The notes: generated by a model from the letters alone, not told the origin. Shown: positions 1 through 5,755, counted from the stretch's first letter. The stretch: DNA of 12,397 bases from CAYVUM01 sp964619055 (GCA_964619055.1 CAZUDB010000070.1:1-12397); one strand, 5' to 3'. Numbers and translations are program-made.

Positions 1-125
1 TTTGCGGTCTAATCGCGGACGAATTCACCGTCCACGCGCAGCTATATCCGTTTGCCAAAACCATTGGCGGTTGCGAAATGCGCCAAGTCATTGACTTTAG
101 TAAAAAACAGGATGTCGGGGGATGA
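1..125 (+). CDS. Possible 3' end of an unidentified gene entering from the left edge
   Basis: Reading from base 3 there are 40 codons open to a TGA at 123-125. The residue mix looks protein-like, including a stretch IADEFTVHAQLYPF and then IDFSKKQDVGG at the C-terminus. The gene would begin outside the window. I do not recognise the family and cannot assign a function. Third-position GC is only moderate, so the coding signal is weak, and a chance open frame of this length is possible. Its partner genes lie outside the window. Confidence 0.35.
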   Translation, partial: CGLIADEFTVHAQLYPFAKTIGGCEMRQVIDFSKKQDVGG

Positions 126-408
126 TAAAGTCGGCTATTCGCTGCCCTTGCACTAGCACCAGAGTCCGGGGGGTCGAAGAGGTCGGATTCAATCGCCTAC
201 CCTCTCACCGGAGCGTCACCGACGCCGGCGGTTTGAGCTGACGCAATGCCTCCGGACAAACCATAAGTTCCTTACAGGCGATGGCACCGGTGGGGAGTAT
301 CGTCGCGTTATACGACAATACTAAGATAAATAACGCTCTATGTTATGGACGACGTTCGCAACACGTCCGGACAAATTGCAATGCCGATGGAACGAAATTA
401 CCGGAACG
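126..408. other. Intergenic stretch with no supported gene
   Basis: No convincing gene in either strand. Two overlapping open frames on the plus strand (from 340 and 345) run into the PAS gene antisense and have no family resemblance. The stretch holds one strong imperfect palindrome (296-322), listed separately, and a short 7-bp inverted repeat GCGTTAT (305-311) / ATAACGC (330-336) that overlaps it. Ten bases, TCCGGACAAA, occur twice (251-260 and 366-375), which could be chance. Confidence 0.5.
296..322. repeat. Imperfect palindrome / hairpin
   Basis: Arms AGTATCGTCG (296-305) and CGACAATACT (313-322) pair at 9 of 10 positions around a 7-nt loop. It lies 87 nt beyond the stop codon of the minus-strand PAS gene, so it could be a 3' RNA structure of that operon. 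There is no following T-run on the minus strand, so an intrinsic terminator is not well supported. A protein-binding operator is an equal alternative. Confidence 0.45.
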
Positions 409-810
409 TCATTCGCCACCGTCACGCGCTTCCTGTTGAATGGCGACGAAGTGTGTCGGCTGTCCGCCATGATCGCCTATGCCGAACACCTTCCAATGCA
501 TCACGAACTCGGAACAATCGCTACGATAGTTCACGGTCCGGCCCTCGAACACGCGGCCGGCGGACAGGTCTTCGCGCAATCGCCCTAACACCTCCGGGTC
601 CGTCTTTGGCCCCTGTAAAAGCCTGGGTGACTTTCCGACGACTTCATCGGCGGCATAGCCGGTTAGCCGAGTGAAGGCGTCGTTTACGAACACGATTGGC
701 GTATCATCCTTCGCCGCTGTCACCATGATTGAACTCAAACTGTTCGTGGTGAGAACATCGAGGATAGAACCTTTATCTTCATCCGCCACAAGACTACTCA
801 GAGTGATCAT
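409..810 (-). CDS. Short LOV-like PAS domain protein lacking the photoactive cysteine
   Basis: A 133-aa protein that is almost entirely one PAS/LOV domain (about residues 20-127) with no effector domain attached. Visible landmarks are VNDAFTRLTGY (42-52), the LOV-signature region GKSPRLLQG (59-67), NYRSD (94-98) and THFVAIQ (119-125). In photoactive LOV domains the signature reads roughly GxNCRFLQ, with Cys forming the flavin adduct. Here that position is Pro62 and the preceding Asn is Ser61. Asn94 and Gln124, at positions that contact flavin in LOV proteins, are kept. It may therefore bind flavin without adduct photochemistry, or act as an ordinary PAS sensor or partner domain; that part is inference. 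The ATG at 810 follows a GGAAGGAAAA ribosome-binding site. It is the last gene of a probable four-gene minus-strand operon, 44 nt after the yajC-like gene. Confidence 0.85.
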   Translation of the reverse strand: MITLSSLVADEDKGSILDVLTTNSLSSIMVTAAKDDTPIVFVNDAFTRLTGYAADEVVGKSPRLLQGPKTDPEVLGRLREDLSAGRVFEGRTVNYRSDCSEFVMHWKVFGIGDHGGQPTHFVAIQQEARDGGE

Positions 811-854
811 GCAATTTTCCTTCCCAGAAAAACGAGGCTGCCGTCCTAGCGAAG

Positions 855-1178
855 TCAGGCGATTACAGGCTCGGTGGCAGCTGTGTCCAATACCTGCTGC
901 ACCGGAGGATCGAGCAGTGCGTCCACGGATTTACGGGTAATGGTCATGGGAACGCCATCGGCCACATCCACAACCAGAAAGTCTTGACCGTCCGTGCGCA
1001 CAATGGTGCCGACAAGGCCGCCCACGGTAGCAATCCGGTCGCCTGGGCGCAGGCTGGCCAGCACCGTGCGGTGCTGATGCAGGCGCTGCAATTGGGGCCG
1101 AACCAGTACCAGGTAGAAAACAATGCCCAGGGTTGCGATGAACAGGACCTGCAACAGGATGAGGGTCAGTTCGGTCAT
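855..1178 (-). CDS. yajC: YajC-family membrane protein (Sec translocon accessory subunit family)
   Basis: A 107-aa protein with one N-terminal transmembrane helix (about residues 5-26), directly followed by the RPQ motif (27-29) and a cytoplasmic part with GDRIATVGGLVGTI (46-59). Both are family hallmarks of YajC, which associates with SecDF at the SecYEG translocon. The size is typical. A strong AGGAGG lies 11 nt before the ATG at 1178. YajC genes normally stand beside secD and secF. Here the neighbours are two unknown small membrane proteins upstream and a LOV-like PAS gene downstream, with gaps of 38 and 44 nt. It may be a second, specialised copy serving this operon rather than the housekeeping one, but that needs the rest of the genome. 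The family call is secure; the role is inferred. Confidence 0.85.
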   Translation of the reverse strand: MTELTLILLQVLFIATLGIVFYLVLVRPQLQRLHQHRTVLASLRPGDRIATVGGLVGTIVRTDGQDFLVVDVADGVPMTITRKSVDALLDPPVQQVLDTAATEPVIA

Positions 1179-1216
1179 TGGCTTAACGACCTCCTATCGC
1201 TTGTTTGGCGCCGTAC

Positions 1217-1450
1217 TTAGGCATTGTTGACGCGGAAAATGAAGCCGGTGCCGAAAATGCCCAGCAGCAGCAGAACCACGTGAGCGAACATGAACTCGGG
1301 GATCCAAGTGAACAGTCCTGCGCTAAAACAGAAGATCACTGTCCACATTAGTGCAAGCACAGTCATCAGTTGAAAGCGCGTGATCTTGGGCAGGCCGAGC
1401 AGCGGGTTCTGATCGGCATTCATGACCATATTCCAAACATTTTTGAACAT
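1217..1450 (-). CDS. Unrecognised 77-aa membrane protein with two predicted helices
   Basis: I do not recognise this family. The N-terminus (1-26) is polar with NADQNPLLGLPK. Two hydrophobic helices follow, about residues 27-48 (containing Trp36) and 53-72 (containing His57), and the tail is short and basic (FRVNNA). The short loop between the helices (TWIPE) suggests a helical hairpin with both ends on the same side, presumably the cytoplasm. The ATG at 1450 is preceded by AAGGAG at an 8-nt spacing, which supports both the start and the gene's reality. It sits 24 nt after the 93-aa gene and 38 nt before the yajC-like gene, so co-transcription is likely. It could be a small subunit of a membrane complex with its neighbours; nothing in it indicates catalysis. 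Confidence 0.75.
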   Translation of the reverse strand: MFKNVWNMVMNADQNPLLGLPKITRFQLMTVLALMWTVIFCFSAGLFTWIPEFMFAHVVLLLLGIFGTGFIFRVNNA

Positions 1451-1474
1451 GCTCTGGTCTCCTTGAGCAAACGT

Positions 1475-1756
1475 TTAGTGGTGAGCCACGTTGATATTGG
1501 TGGTCGGACGTACTTGCGGTGGAAAGATGCCGAGGCTGGCGAGCCCAAGAGCACCACCGGCGACAACACCTTTGGTAAGAGAGCCGCCAATGATTAGAGA
1601 GGTGAGGATATCTCCCCTTACGGCGTCAGCGGTCAAGCTAGCCAGTGAGGCTACATCGAACGCCAACATCCAACCTATGAGCGCCATGAAGGCAAAGCCG
1701 CCGAAGACGGCGCAATTGACAACTCGTTTTAGAACCAACGTTTCGCGGTCGGTCAC
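1475..1756 (-). CDS. Unrecognised 93-aa membrane protein with two predicted helices
   Basis: The open frame runs back to 2023, but the upstream part is low-complexity Arg/Ser/Pro sequence. The GTG at 1756 has a purine-rich AAGGAAAAAG ribosome-binding site, and the protein from there is well behaved. It has a short charged N-terminus (TDRETLVLKR), a helix at about residues 13-33, and a second hydrophobic, glycine-rich segment at about 50-78 (IIGGSLTKGVVAGGALGLASLGIF). The tail is polar with PPQVRPTTN and ends in two histidines. The glycine-rich second segment suggests close helix packing. I do not recognise a family. It appears to be the first gene of the minus-strand operon, followed after 24 nt by the 77-aa gene. 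Start choice is moderately certain; a TTG at 1793-1795 is an alternative. Confidence 0.65.
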   Translation of the reverse strand: MTDRETLVLKRVVNCAVFGGFAFMALIGWMLAFDVASLASLTADAVRGDILTSLIIGGSLTKGVVAGGALGLASLGIFPPQVRPTTNINVAHH

Positions 1757-1766
1757 GGTACTTTTT

Positions 1767-1796
1767 CCTTTTGATGTTCCGAGTGCGAACAAAAGG
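1767..1796 (-). promoter_or_regulatory. 5'-UTR hairpin that can mask the ribosome-binding site of the 93-aa gene
   Basis: On the minus strand CCTTTTG-TTC (1796-1787) can pair with GAA-cat-CAAAAGG (1779-1767): ten base pairs with a 3-nt bulge and a 7-nt loop. The right arm includes the AAAAGG of the Shine-Dalgarno before the GTG at 1756. A run of four U opposite a purine-rich ribosome-binding site resembles FourU-type RNA thermometers, but a simple translational control hairpin or chance is also possible. It only matters if transcription starts upstream of 1796, which is not shown. Confidence 0.4.
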
Positions 1797-2195
1797 ATTA
1801 CGACGCTCGTGGACGTGCGGATTAGTGAGCGATAGCTTCCCTCCCTCCTTAATGGACGCGACGGTGGGGCGCGCGTCGGAAGAGTTATCCGTGACAAGAA
1901 AGAAAGCGGTGTCCGCGGCGATAGCGGTGGGAGGACCAGGGGGCCGTTGAAGACATCGGCGTCGTCGCAATAGCAACGCCCGGCCATTTCACAATCGCCA
2001 CCAAGCTGGACACGTAATCCCATGTGCTTCCAGCCATGGACAGAGACGCAGCCGATCAGGGTGGTCGCGCGTTCGCTGTTGACGCGGCTAAGCGCCAGGA
2101 TGTTTGTTAGCGACTGCCGAAGGGAGATCCGGGTTTGTGTACCAACCGTGGATCACGGAGCGACCCCAAAACGTCAAGGTACTGACAATAAATAC
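1797..2195. other. About 400-nt stretch without a supported gene, upstream of both the minus-strand operon and the tRNA
   Basis: Long open frames here (minus 1638-1976 and the 5' part of 1475-2023; plus from 2022) give low-complexity or tRNA-derived translations and are not credible genes. The stretch presumably holds the promoter of the minus-strand membrane-protein operon and that of the tRNA, but I see no convincing -35/-10 pair. Structural elements are an inverted repeat GACGCG (1855-1860) / CGCGTC (1872-1877) and a perfect small palindrome CCGTG-gat-CACGG (2146-2158), 37 nt before the tRNA. A purine-rich AAGGAGGGAGGG on the minus strand (about 1841-1852) resembles a ribosome-binding site but has no start codon near it. 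Confidence 0.5.
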
Positions 2196-2285
2196 GGATG
2201 GGTGGCCGAGCGGTTGAAGGCACCGGTCTTGAAAACCGGCAGGCCCGCGAGGGTCTCGTGGGTTCGAATCCCACCCCATCCGCCA
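2196..2285 (+). tRNA. tRNA-Ser (anticodon UGA)
   Basis: A class II tRNA with a 7-bp acceptor stem GGATGGG (2196-2202) / CCCATCC (2275-2281), discriminator G2282 and encoded CCA (2283-2285). The anticodon stem CCGGT (2223-2227) / ACCGG (2235-2239) frames the loop CTTGAAA, with anticodon TGA at 2230-2232. A long variable arm lies between the anticodon stem and the T arm GTGGGTTCGAATCCCAC. It decodes UCN serine codons. No copy of its 3' end is visible elsewhere in the window, so there is no sign of an integrated element using it. Confidence 0.97.
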
Positions 2286-2297
2286 TGCTCCGGAGCG

Positions 2298-2315
2298 CGG
2301 CGCGACACGGCGCCG
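2298..2315 (+). terminator. GC-rich hairpin just after the tRNA (possible terminator)
   Basis: A perfect 6-bp stem CGGCGC (2298-2303) / GCGCCG (2310-2315) closes a 6-nt loop, 12 nt after the CCA end. It is directly preceded by the 10-bp palindrome GCTCCGGAGC (2287-2296). No U-tract follows, so intrinsic termination is only a possibility; it may instead assist 3' processing of the tRNA. Confidence 0.35.
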
Positions 2316-2384
2316 ACTAAGACATCTGCGAAGGGAACGGAGCGGGAGGTGAACAGAACCTTGACCGCAGGAATTGAGGGATCA

Positions 2385-3368
2385 ATGTGGCGTTCGGTGA
2401 CCCTACTACTGGCCGCGTTGGTCTTAGCATTTGGGCTCGCATCGCTCGCCACCGCTGCGGACACGCGCGGAAAGCGTATCGTTCATGTCGTTCCGGATCT
2501 CGACCTCACCTTTTGGCAAACGCTGTCCGAAGGCGTGCGGTCCGTCGCGGAGGCGCGGAATTATGACTTCGAAGCGTTGAACGCGAAGAACAATGGCGAT
2601 TTGCAACTCCAGCGCGCGCGGAAGGCGATCAGCGCTGGTGTTAATGGCCTCGTGCTCACCCCAACCGACTCGTCAACCGCGCCAGAAGTCCTTGAACTGG
2701 CCGTAGAACACGAAGTGCCCCTCGTCATTGCCGACGTCGGGACGGACAGGGGCGATTACCTTTCGTTTGTGATTTCCGACGATTTTGCGGGTGGCAAGCG
2801 CGTCGGAGAAGTGCTCGGTAAAGAGCTTGCGGCAAGGGGCTGGCAGGATGCGCCGGTCGGGATCGTCGCGATCTCTCAGGCGCGTCGAAACGGGCAGGAC
2901 CGTACGCGCGGGTTCCTTGAGGGGATGGCGGAGGCGGGCTTCGTGGGAACGGTCGCGGCTTTGCGCGAAATGCAGTCCTACTCCGCAGAGGAGACATTTG
3001 CGTTCACACAACACATGCTCGCCGAGAGCCAACGCTTACGGGCAGTTTTCGTGCAAACGGATCAACCTGCGCTGGGCGCCCTCCGGGCGATCCGGGAAGC
3101 GGGCCGGGAAGGAGATGTACTTGTTGCGACCTTCGACGGTATTCCGGCCTTCATCGAACTCCTCAAGTCGGACGCTATCCTCGTGTCCGGCATGCAGCAG
3201 CCATACTTGATGGGTCAGCAGGCTGGCGAGGCATTAGTTGAGCACCTTTCGGGCGGTGCGCCTGACAGGCGGATCGTCGTGCCCATCCTTATCGTGACGC
3301 CAGCCAACATCAACGACCTCCTTCCGAGGATTCGAAGGACGGTGTTTGGCGAGGAAGAGGTTGAGTAG
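2385..3368 (+). CDS. Periplasmic substrate-binding protein, sugar-type (LacI/ribose-binding fold), orphan
   Basis: A 327-aa protein with a clear Sec signal peptide (MWRSV, then a hydrophobic core, AxA cleavage after about residue 24). The mature part resembles type I periplasmic binding proteins of the ribose/galactose kind (Peripla_BP_4). Landmarks are an N-terminal lobe strand RIVHVVPDLDLTFWQTL (31-47), the DSSTAPEVLELAVEHEVPLV segment (95-114), an effector-contact motif FDGIPA (250-255) and GMQQPYLMGQQAG (269-281). The frame stays open upstream through the tRNA, which excludes the long form. The ATG at 2385 has GAGGG 4 nt before it and gives the proper signal peptide; a GTG at 2349 is an alternative. 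No permease or ATPase follows. The next gene, 5 nt away, is a VOC protein. It may serve a transporter encoded elsewhere, or act as the ligand-binding partner of a sensor kinase or chemoreceptor. The ligand is unknown. Confidence 0.85.
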   Translation: MWRSVTLLLAALVLAFGLASLATAADTRGKRIVHVVPDLDLTFWQTLSEGVRSVAEARNYDFEALNAKNNGDLQLQRARKAISAGVNGLVLTPTDSSTAPEVLELAVEHEVPLVIADVGTDRGDYLSFVISDDFAGGKRVGEVLGKELAARGWQDAPVGIVAISQARRNGQDRTRGFLEGMAEAGFVGTVAALREMQSYSAEETFAFTQHMLAESQRLRAVFVQTDQPALGALRAIREAGREGDVLVATFDGIPAFIELLKSDAILVSGMQQPYLMGQQAGEALVEHLSGGAPDRRIVVPILIVTPANINDLLPRIRRTVFGEEEVE

Positions 3369-3373
3369 TATTC

Positions 3374-4219
3374 ATGCGCGTCCCACCCGGACGTGAAGCG
3401 ATTTCAAAAGGCGACTTTCTGTGGTGCGATTTATCGACGTTCCACGTGGCCGAAACGAAGAGCTTCTATGCACGGTTGTTCGGCTGGGACTATGGGACCA
3501 TAACGCAGCCGGACGGAACGCCCTATTTTGTTGGATCTACCAGCTATGGGGAGAGCGCAGGCATCTTTGAGATGCCGCGCAAGTTTCGGGACGTTGGTCT
3601 TCCCAGTTTCTGGATGTCCTACATCGGCGTGGACAATATCGACCAAACGCTTGATCGCGCACGCCGTTCGGGCGGAAAAGTCGAATTGGGGCCGCTGGCT
3701 CTCGGCGATGGCGCGTCCATCGCCCTTATTCGTGATCCGTTAGGCGCCGGGTTTACGGTTTATCAGGGCAGATCACTGCCACCGCGCAGAGCTGAGAGGT
3801 CACAGGGCCATATGGCCTGGAACGCCCTTTATGTGTCAAACGCGTGTGCGGTGATGGATTTTTACCGGGCGATTTTCGATTGGAAGATCTCTGAAGACGT
3901 GGCTGTACCCAATCTGTTTCGAATAAGCAATGCAACCGGAATCGAGATATCAGCGATCCATGAGGTGCCTACGGCGGTGCGTGGGGGTTACGAATTCTGG
4001 GGCGTTCATTTCGCGGTGCCCGACTTGTTGGCGGCGAAACGGCGAGTCCTCAGTCTCGGAGGTCAGATCCTCTATGAAGACACGGCCTCGGAAGATCCAT
4101 CAATATTGGCGCAGGACCCAGACGGTGCGGCATCTTTTCTCGTTGACTGCAAATCAGCCGGATATAAAAAACAGAAAGTGAAAGCGTCTCGCGACAATCA
4201 TGATGGGATTTTAAGCTAA
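3374..4219 (+). CDS. Two-domain VOC-superfamily (glyoxalase/dioxygenase fold) protein
   Basis: A 281-aa cytoplasmic-looking protein built of two tandem VOC modules, about residues 12-131 and 143-258. Each has the typical opening (GDFLWCDLSTFHVAETKSFYARLFGW; GHMAWNALYVSN...DFYRAIFDW) and closing strand (IRDPLGAGFTVYQ; AQDPDGAASFLVD). The arrangement matches the bacterial family often annotated as glyoxalase/bleomycin-resistance or hydroxylase, such as Mycobacterium Cfp30B-like proteins. Canonical His/Glu metal ligands are not evident at the usual strand positions, so catalysis is uncertain. A basic, lysine-rich tail (KKQKVKASR) closes it. The start ATG lies 5 nt after the binding-protein stop, so the two are probably co-transcribed and may share a small-molecule ligand; that is inference. 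Transcription converges on the CbiX gene. Confidence 0.8.
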   Translation: MRVPPGREAISKGDFLWCDLSTFHVAETKSFYARLFGWDYGTITQPDGTPYFVGSTSYGESAGIFEMPRKFRDVGLPSFWMSYIGVDNIDQTLDRARRSGGKVELGPLALGDGASIALIRDPLGAGFTVYQGRSLPPRRAERSQGHMAWNALYVSNACAVMDFYRAIFDWKISEDVAVPNLFRISNATGIEISAIHEVPTAVRGGYEFWGVHFAVPDLLAAKRRVLSLGGQILYEDTASEDPSILAQDPDGAASFLVDCKSAGYKKQKVKASRDNHDGILS

Positions 4220-4259
4220 ACCTACCCGACGTGAATACTCATCAAGAAAAGGCCGTAGT

Positions 4260-4273
4260 TTGATGATAATCAA
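4260..4273. promoter_or_regulatory. Perfect FNR/FixK-type palindrome (TTGAT-N4-ATCAA)
   Basis: TTGAT (4260-4264), spacer GATA, ATCAA (4269-4273), extended by one more matching pair (T4259/A4274). This is the consensus for FNR/Anr/FixK-class regulators. It overlaps the stop codon of the minus-strand CbiX gene and lies between two convergent genes, so it is not in an ordinary promoter position. It may be fortuitous, or serve an antisense or non-coding transcript. Confidence 0.35.
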
Positions 4274-5136
4274 AACTGGGCAACAGAAGCGTGCCAATTC
4301 GCCGCAGCAATGTCCGCGAAGCCGTGCAGCGACGGCTGCGCAGCGTTGCCGACACAGTCCTTAATCACCTCCACCATGCCGGGATCCTCACCGATCGGTC
4401 CAAGATAATGGAGATCGCTGCGGTCCGCCGCGGCGAGGTGTTCGACCACGTCGTACGCGGCGTGTCGGCCAGCGGCTGCGAAAAAACCGACGACCACGAC
4501 CGGTCCCTCAGCACGCCGAACGGTTTCGGTAACGGCGGGTGCCTCTTCCAGAAAGCAGGTTACGACGTCGCCGAAAAGTTCTCGTCTGGCTATCCGTGTC
4601 GCCTGTCGCTCGGTTGCAAGCCGTGACGCGGGATTGCGCTCTGAGCCGTGTCCAACAATTACCAACGTACTCGATTTGGCCTCGCTGCCATCGGCGACGA
4701 GAGCGTTATAGGCCCGGGCGGCGATCAGTTCAGCAAGCGTTGCTGCCGTCCCGACTGGCTCACAAAGGCGCGTTTCAACCGGCACTGAGGTCTGCTGCGT
4801 TCGCCATGCATCCAACCGCTCTGGAATAACCTGACGAACGTAATAACCGTCGGACATGAAAACGGGGACGACGGTTGCTCGCGAGAACACAGCCGTCTCA
4901 AGCGCTCTCTCGAGCCCGGTTCCGCCGAACAAGGTCGCGATACCGACATCGCTGAAGCGCATGTTACGTCGTAACCGACGGGCATGCCCATCGAGCATTC
5001 GCAAGGACGCCGGATCACCACGACGCGAACCGTGCGCCACCAACAAAATTGATTGGCAAGCGTCGGCCGCCAACTCTCGAGAGAGGGCGCTAGATCGGAC
5101 CGGCAATTGCGTGTCGCGTGGTGTGGAGCTAAACAC
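4270..5136 (-). CDS. Tandem CbiX-domain protein (sirohydrochlorin cobalto-/ferrochelatase family)
   Basis: A 288-aa protein containing two CbiX modules, about residues 28-145 and 156-265. CbiX enzymes insert cobalt (or iron, as SirB) into sirohydrochlorin on the way to cobalamin or siroheme, using two histidines. Module 1 has the first His in LLVAHGSRRGDP (His35), but the position expected for the second reads SDGYYVRQVIP, with Tyr rather than His. Module 2 has both: VGHGSERNP (His163) and AAGRHAAYDV (His225). Either module 2 is the active one or the site is shared. The open frame starts with GTG at 5136 and only a weak ribosome-binding site (GAGATGATCC). A TTG at 5073 (residue 22) is closer to the domain and could be the true start. 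It is divergent from the cytochrome c gene and shares a 208-nt upstream region with it. The exact metal and product are unknown. Confidence 0.8.
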   Translation of the reverse strand: MFSSTPRDTQLPVRSSALSRELAADACQSILLVAHGSRRGDPASLRMLDGHARRLRRNMRFSDVGIATLFGGTGLERALETAVFSRATVVPVFMSDGYYVRQVIPERLDAWRTQQTSVPVETRLCEPVGTAATLAELIAARAYNALVADGSEAKSSTLVIVGHGSERNPASRLATERQATRIARRELFGDVVTCFLEEAPAVTETVRRAEGPVVVVGFFAAAGRHAAYDVVEHLAAADRSDLHYLGPIGEDPGMVEVIKDCVGNAAQPSLHGFADIAAANWHASVAQF

Positions 5137-5182
5137 GGATCATCTCGTAGCGGTTCGGGACACAGATACTCGAGATCATCCG
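5136..5182. repeat. Inverted repeat upstream of the CbiX gene and the cytochrome gene
   Basis: CGGATCATCTCG (5136-5147) and CGAGATCATCCG (5171-5182) are inverted copies matching at 11 of 12 positions, 23 nt apart. A third related half, CGGATCAC, follows at 5186-5193, and ATCCG-TTT-CGGAT (5178-5190) forms a small hairpin. The copies sit at the 5' end of the CbiX gene in the divergent region, which fits an operator or leader structure. The first arm abuts the proposed GTG start, which also raises the possibility that the real start is further downstream. Confidence 0.4.
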
Positions 5183-5344
5183 TTTCGGATCACAAAACAA
5201 GTCGGTGTTCGCCGATTATCGTTGATCTCTACCGTCCTCCCAAACATGTGACGAGTCAGCCGAGTGCGATGTGGTTATGGCTGAGGCTGTGGGTTCGAGG
5301 GGTGGCACCCACCACGCTTACGATAATTCGCCAGGAGGTTATGG

Positions 5345-5740
5345 ATGTTTAAGTACTCGTTCGTTGCGCTCGCGGCCGGCGCGGCCCTGTTGATGACAGC
5401 TGATCCGGCTCCAGCCGCCGACGTCGATGCCGGTGAGAAGATCTATCAGAAGAGCTGCAAGCGTTGTCACCGCGTCGAACCGGGCAAACATGGCGTCGGC
5501 CCATCGCTTGCGGGCATTTATGGAAGCGAGGCCGGCAGCACTGATTTTCGAGGTTATCGCGGTCTGAAAAATGTGGATTTCGTCTGGGACGAGGAAAAGC
5601 TCGACGGCTACATCGCCGATCCCAAGGGTTTCATTCGCGCGAACACCCCCAACAAGTCGACGACGATGATTGTGGTGCCGCCGCTAAAGGAGGAGCAGCG
5701 CGCCGACGTCATCGCATATCTTAAGACGCTCACCCAGTGA
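5345..5740 (+). CDS. Small periplasmic class I cytochrome c (c2-like)
   Basis: A 131-aa precursor with a signal peptide (MFKYSFVALAAGAALL..., cleavage near APA-AD at residues 24/25) and a single heme-c motif CKRCH (38-42). The distal Met ligand is probably Met108 in STTMIVVPP. GVGPSLAGIYG (50-60) and a C-terminal helix KEEQRADVIAYLKTL are typical of mitochondrial-type/c2 cytochromes, which shuttle single electrons in the periplasm to terminal oxidases, denitrification enzymes or photosynthetic reaction centres. The usual phrase near the Met ligand (TKMxFxG) is altered, so the redox potential may differ. The start is fixed by a perfect AGGAGG (5333-5338) 6 nt before the ATG; an ATG at 5341 in another frame hits a stop after three codons. 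The gene stands alone, divergent from the CbiX gene. Confidence 0.92.
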   Translation: MFKYSFVALAAGAALLMTADPAPAADVDAGEKIYQKSCKRCHRVEPGKHGVGPSLAGIYGSEAGSTDFRGYRGLKNVDFVWDEEKLDGYIADPKGFIRANTPNKSTTMIVVPPLKEEQRADVIAYLKTLTQ

Positions 5741-5755
5741 TTTCGGTTCGTAGGT

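Noticed and set aside
243..385. Repeated words TCCGGACAAA and GCAATGCC, each present twice
   Set aside because: Short, in different order and at irregular spacing; compatible with chance. No CRISPR-like periodicity anywhere in the window.
345..674. Plus-strand open frames over the PAS gene
   Set aside because: Antisense to a well-supported PAS domain; Arg/His-rich translation without family features.
811..854. Intrinsic terminator between the yajC-like and PAS genes (a T-run occurs on the minus strand)
   Set aside because: Only about three base pairs can form before the T-run, too weak for a terminator.
1757..2023. Upstream extension of the 93-aa membrane protein to an ATG at 2023
   Set aside because: The added 89 residues are Arg/Ser/Pro-rich and non-globular. 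A ribosome-binding site precedes the internal GTG at 1756.
2196..2285. tRNA-Ser as the attachment site of an integrated island
   Set aside because: No integrase gene and no second copy of the tRNA 3' end were seen in the window.
2022..2384. Upstream extension of the periplasmic binding-protein frame
   Set aside because: It runs straight through the tRNA-Ser gene, and the signal peptide begins only at the ATG at 2385.
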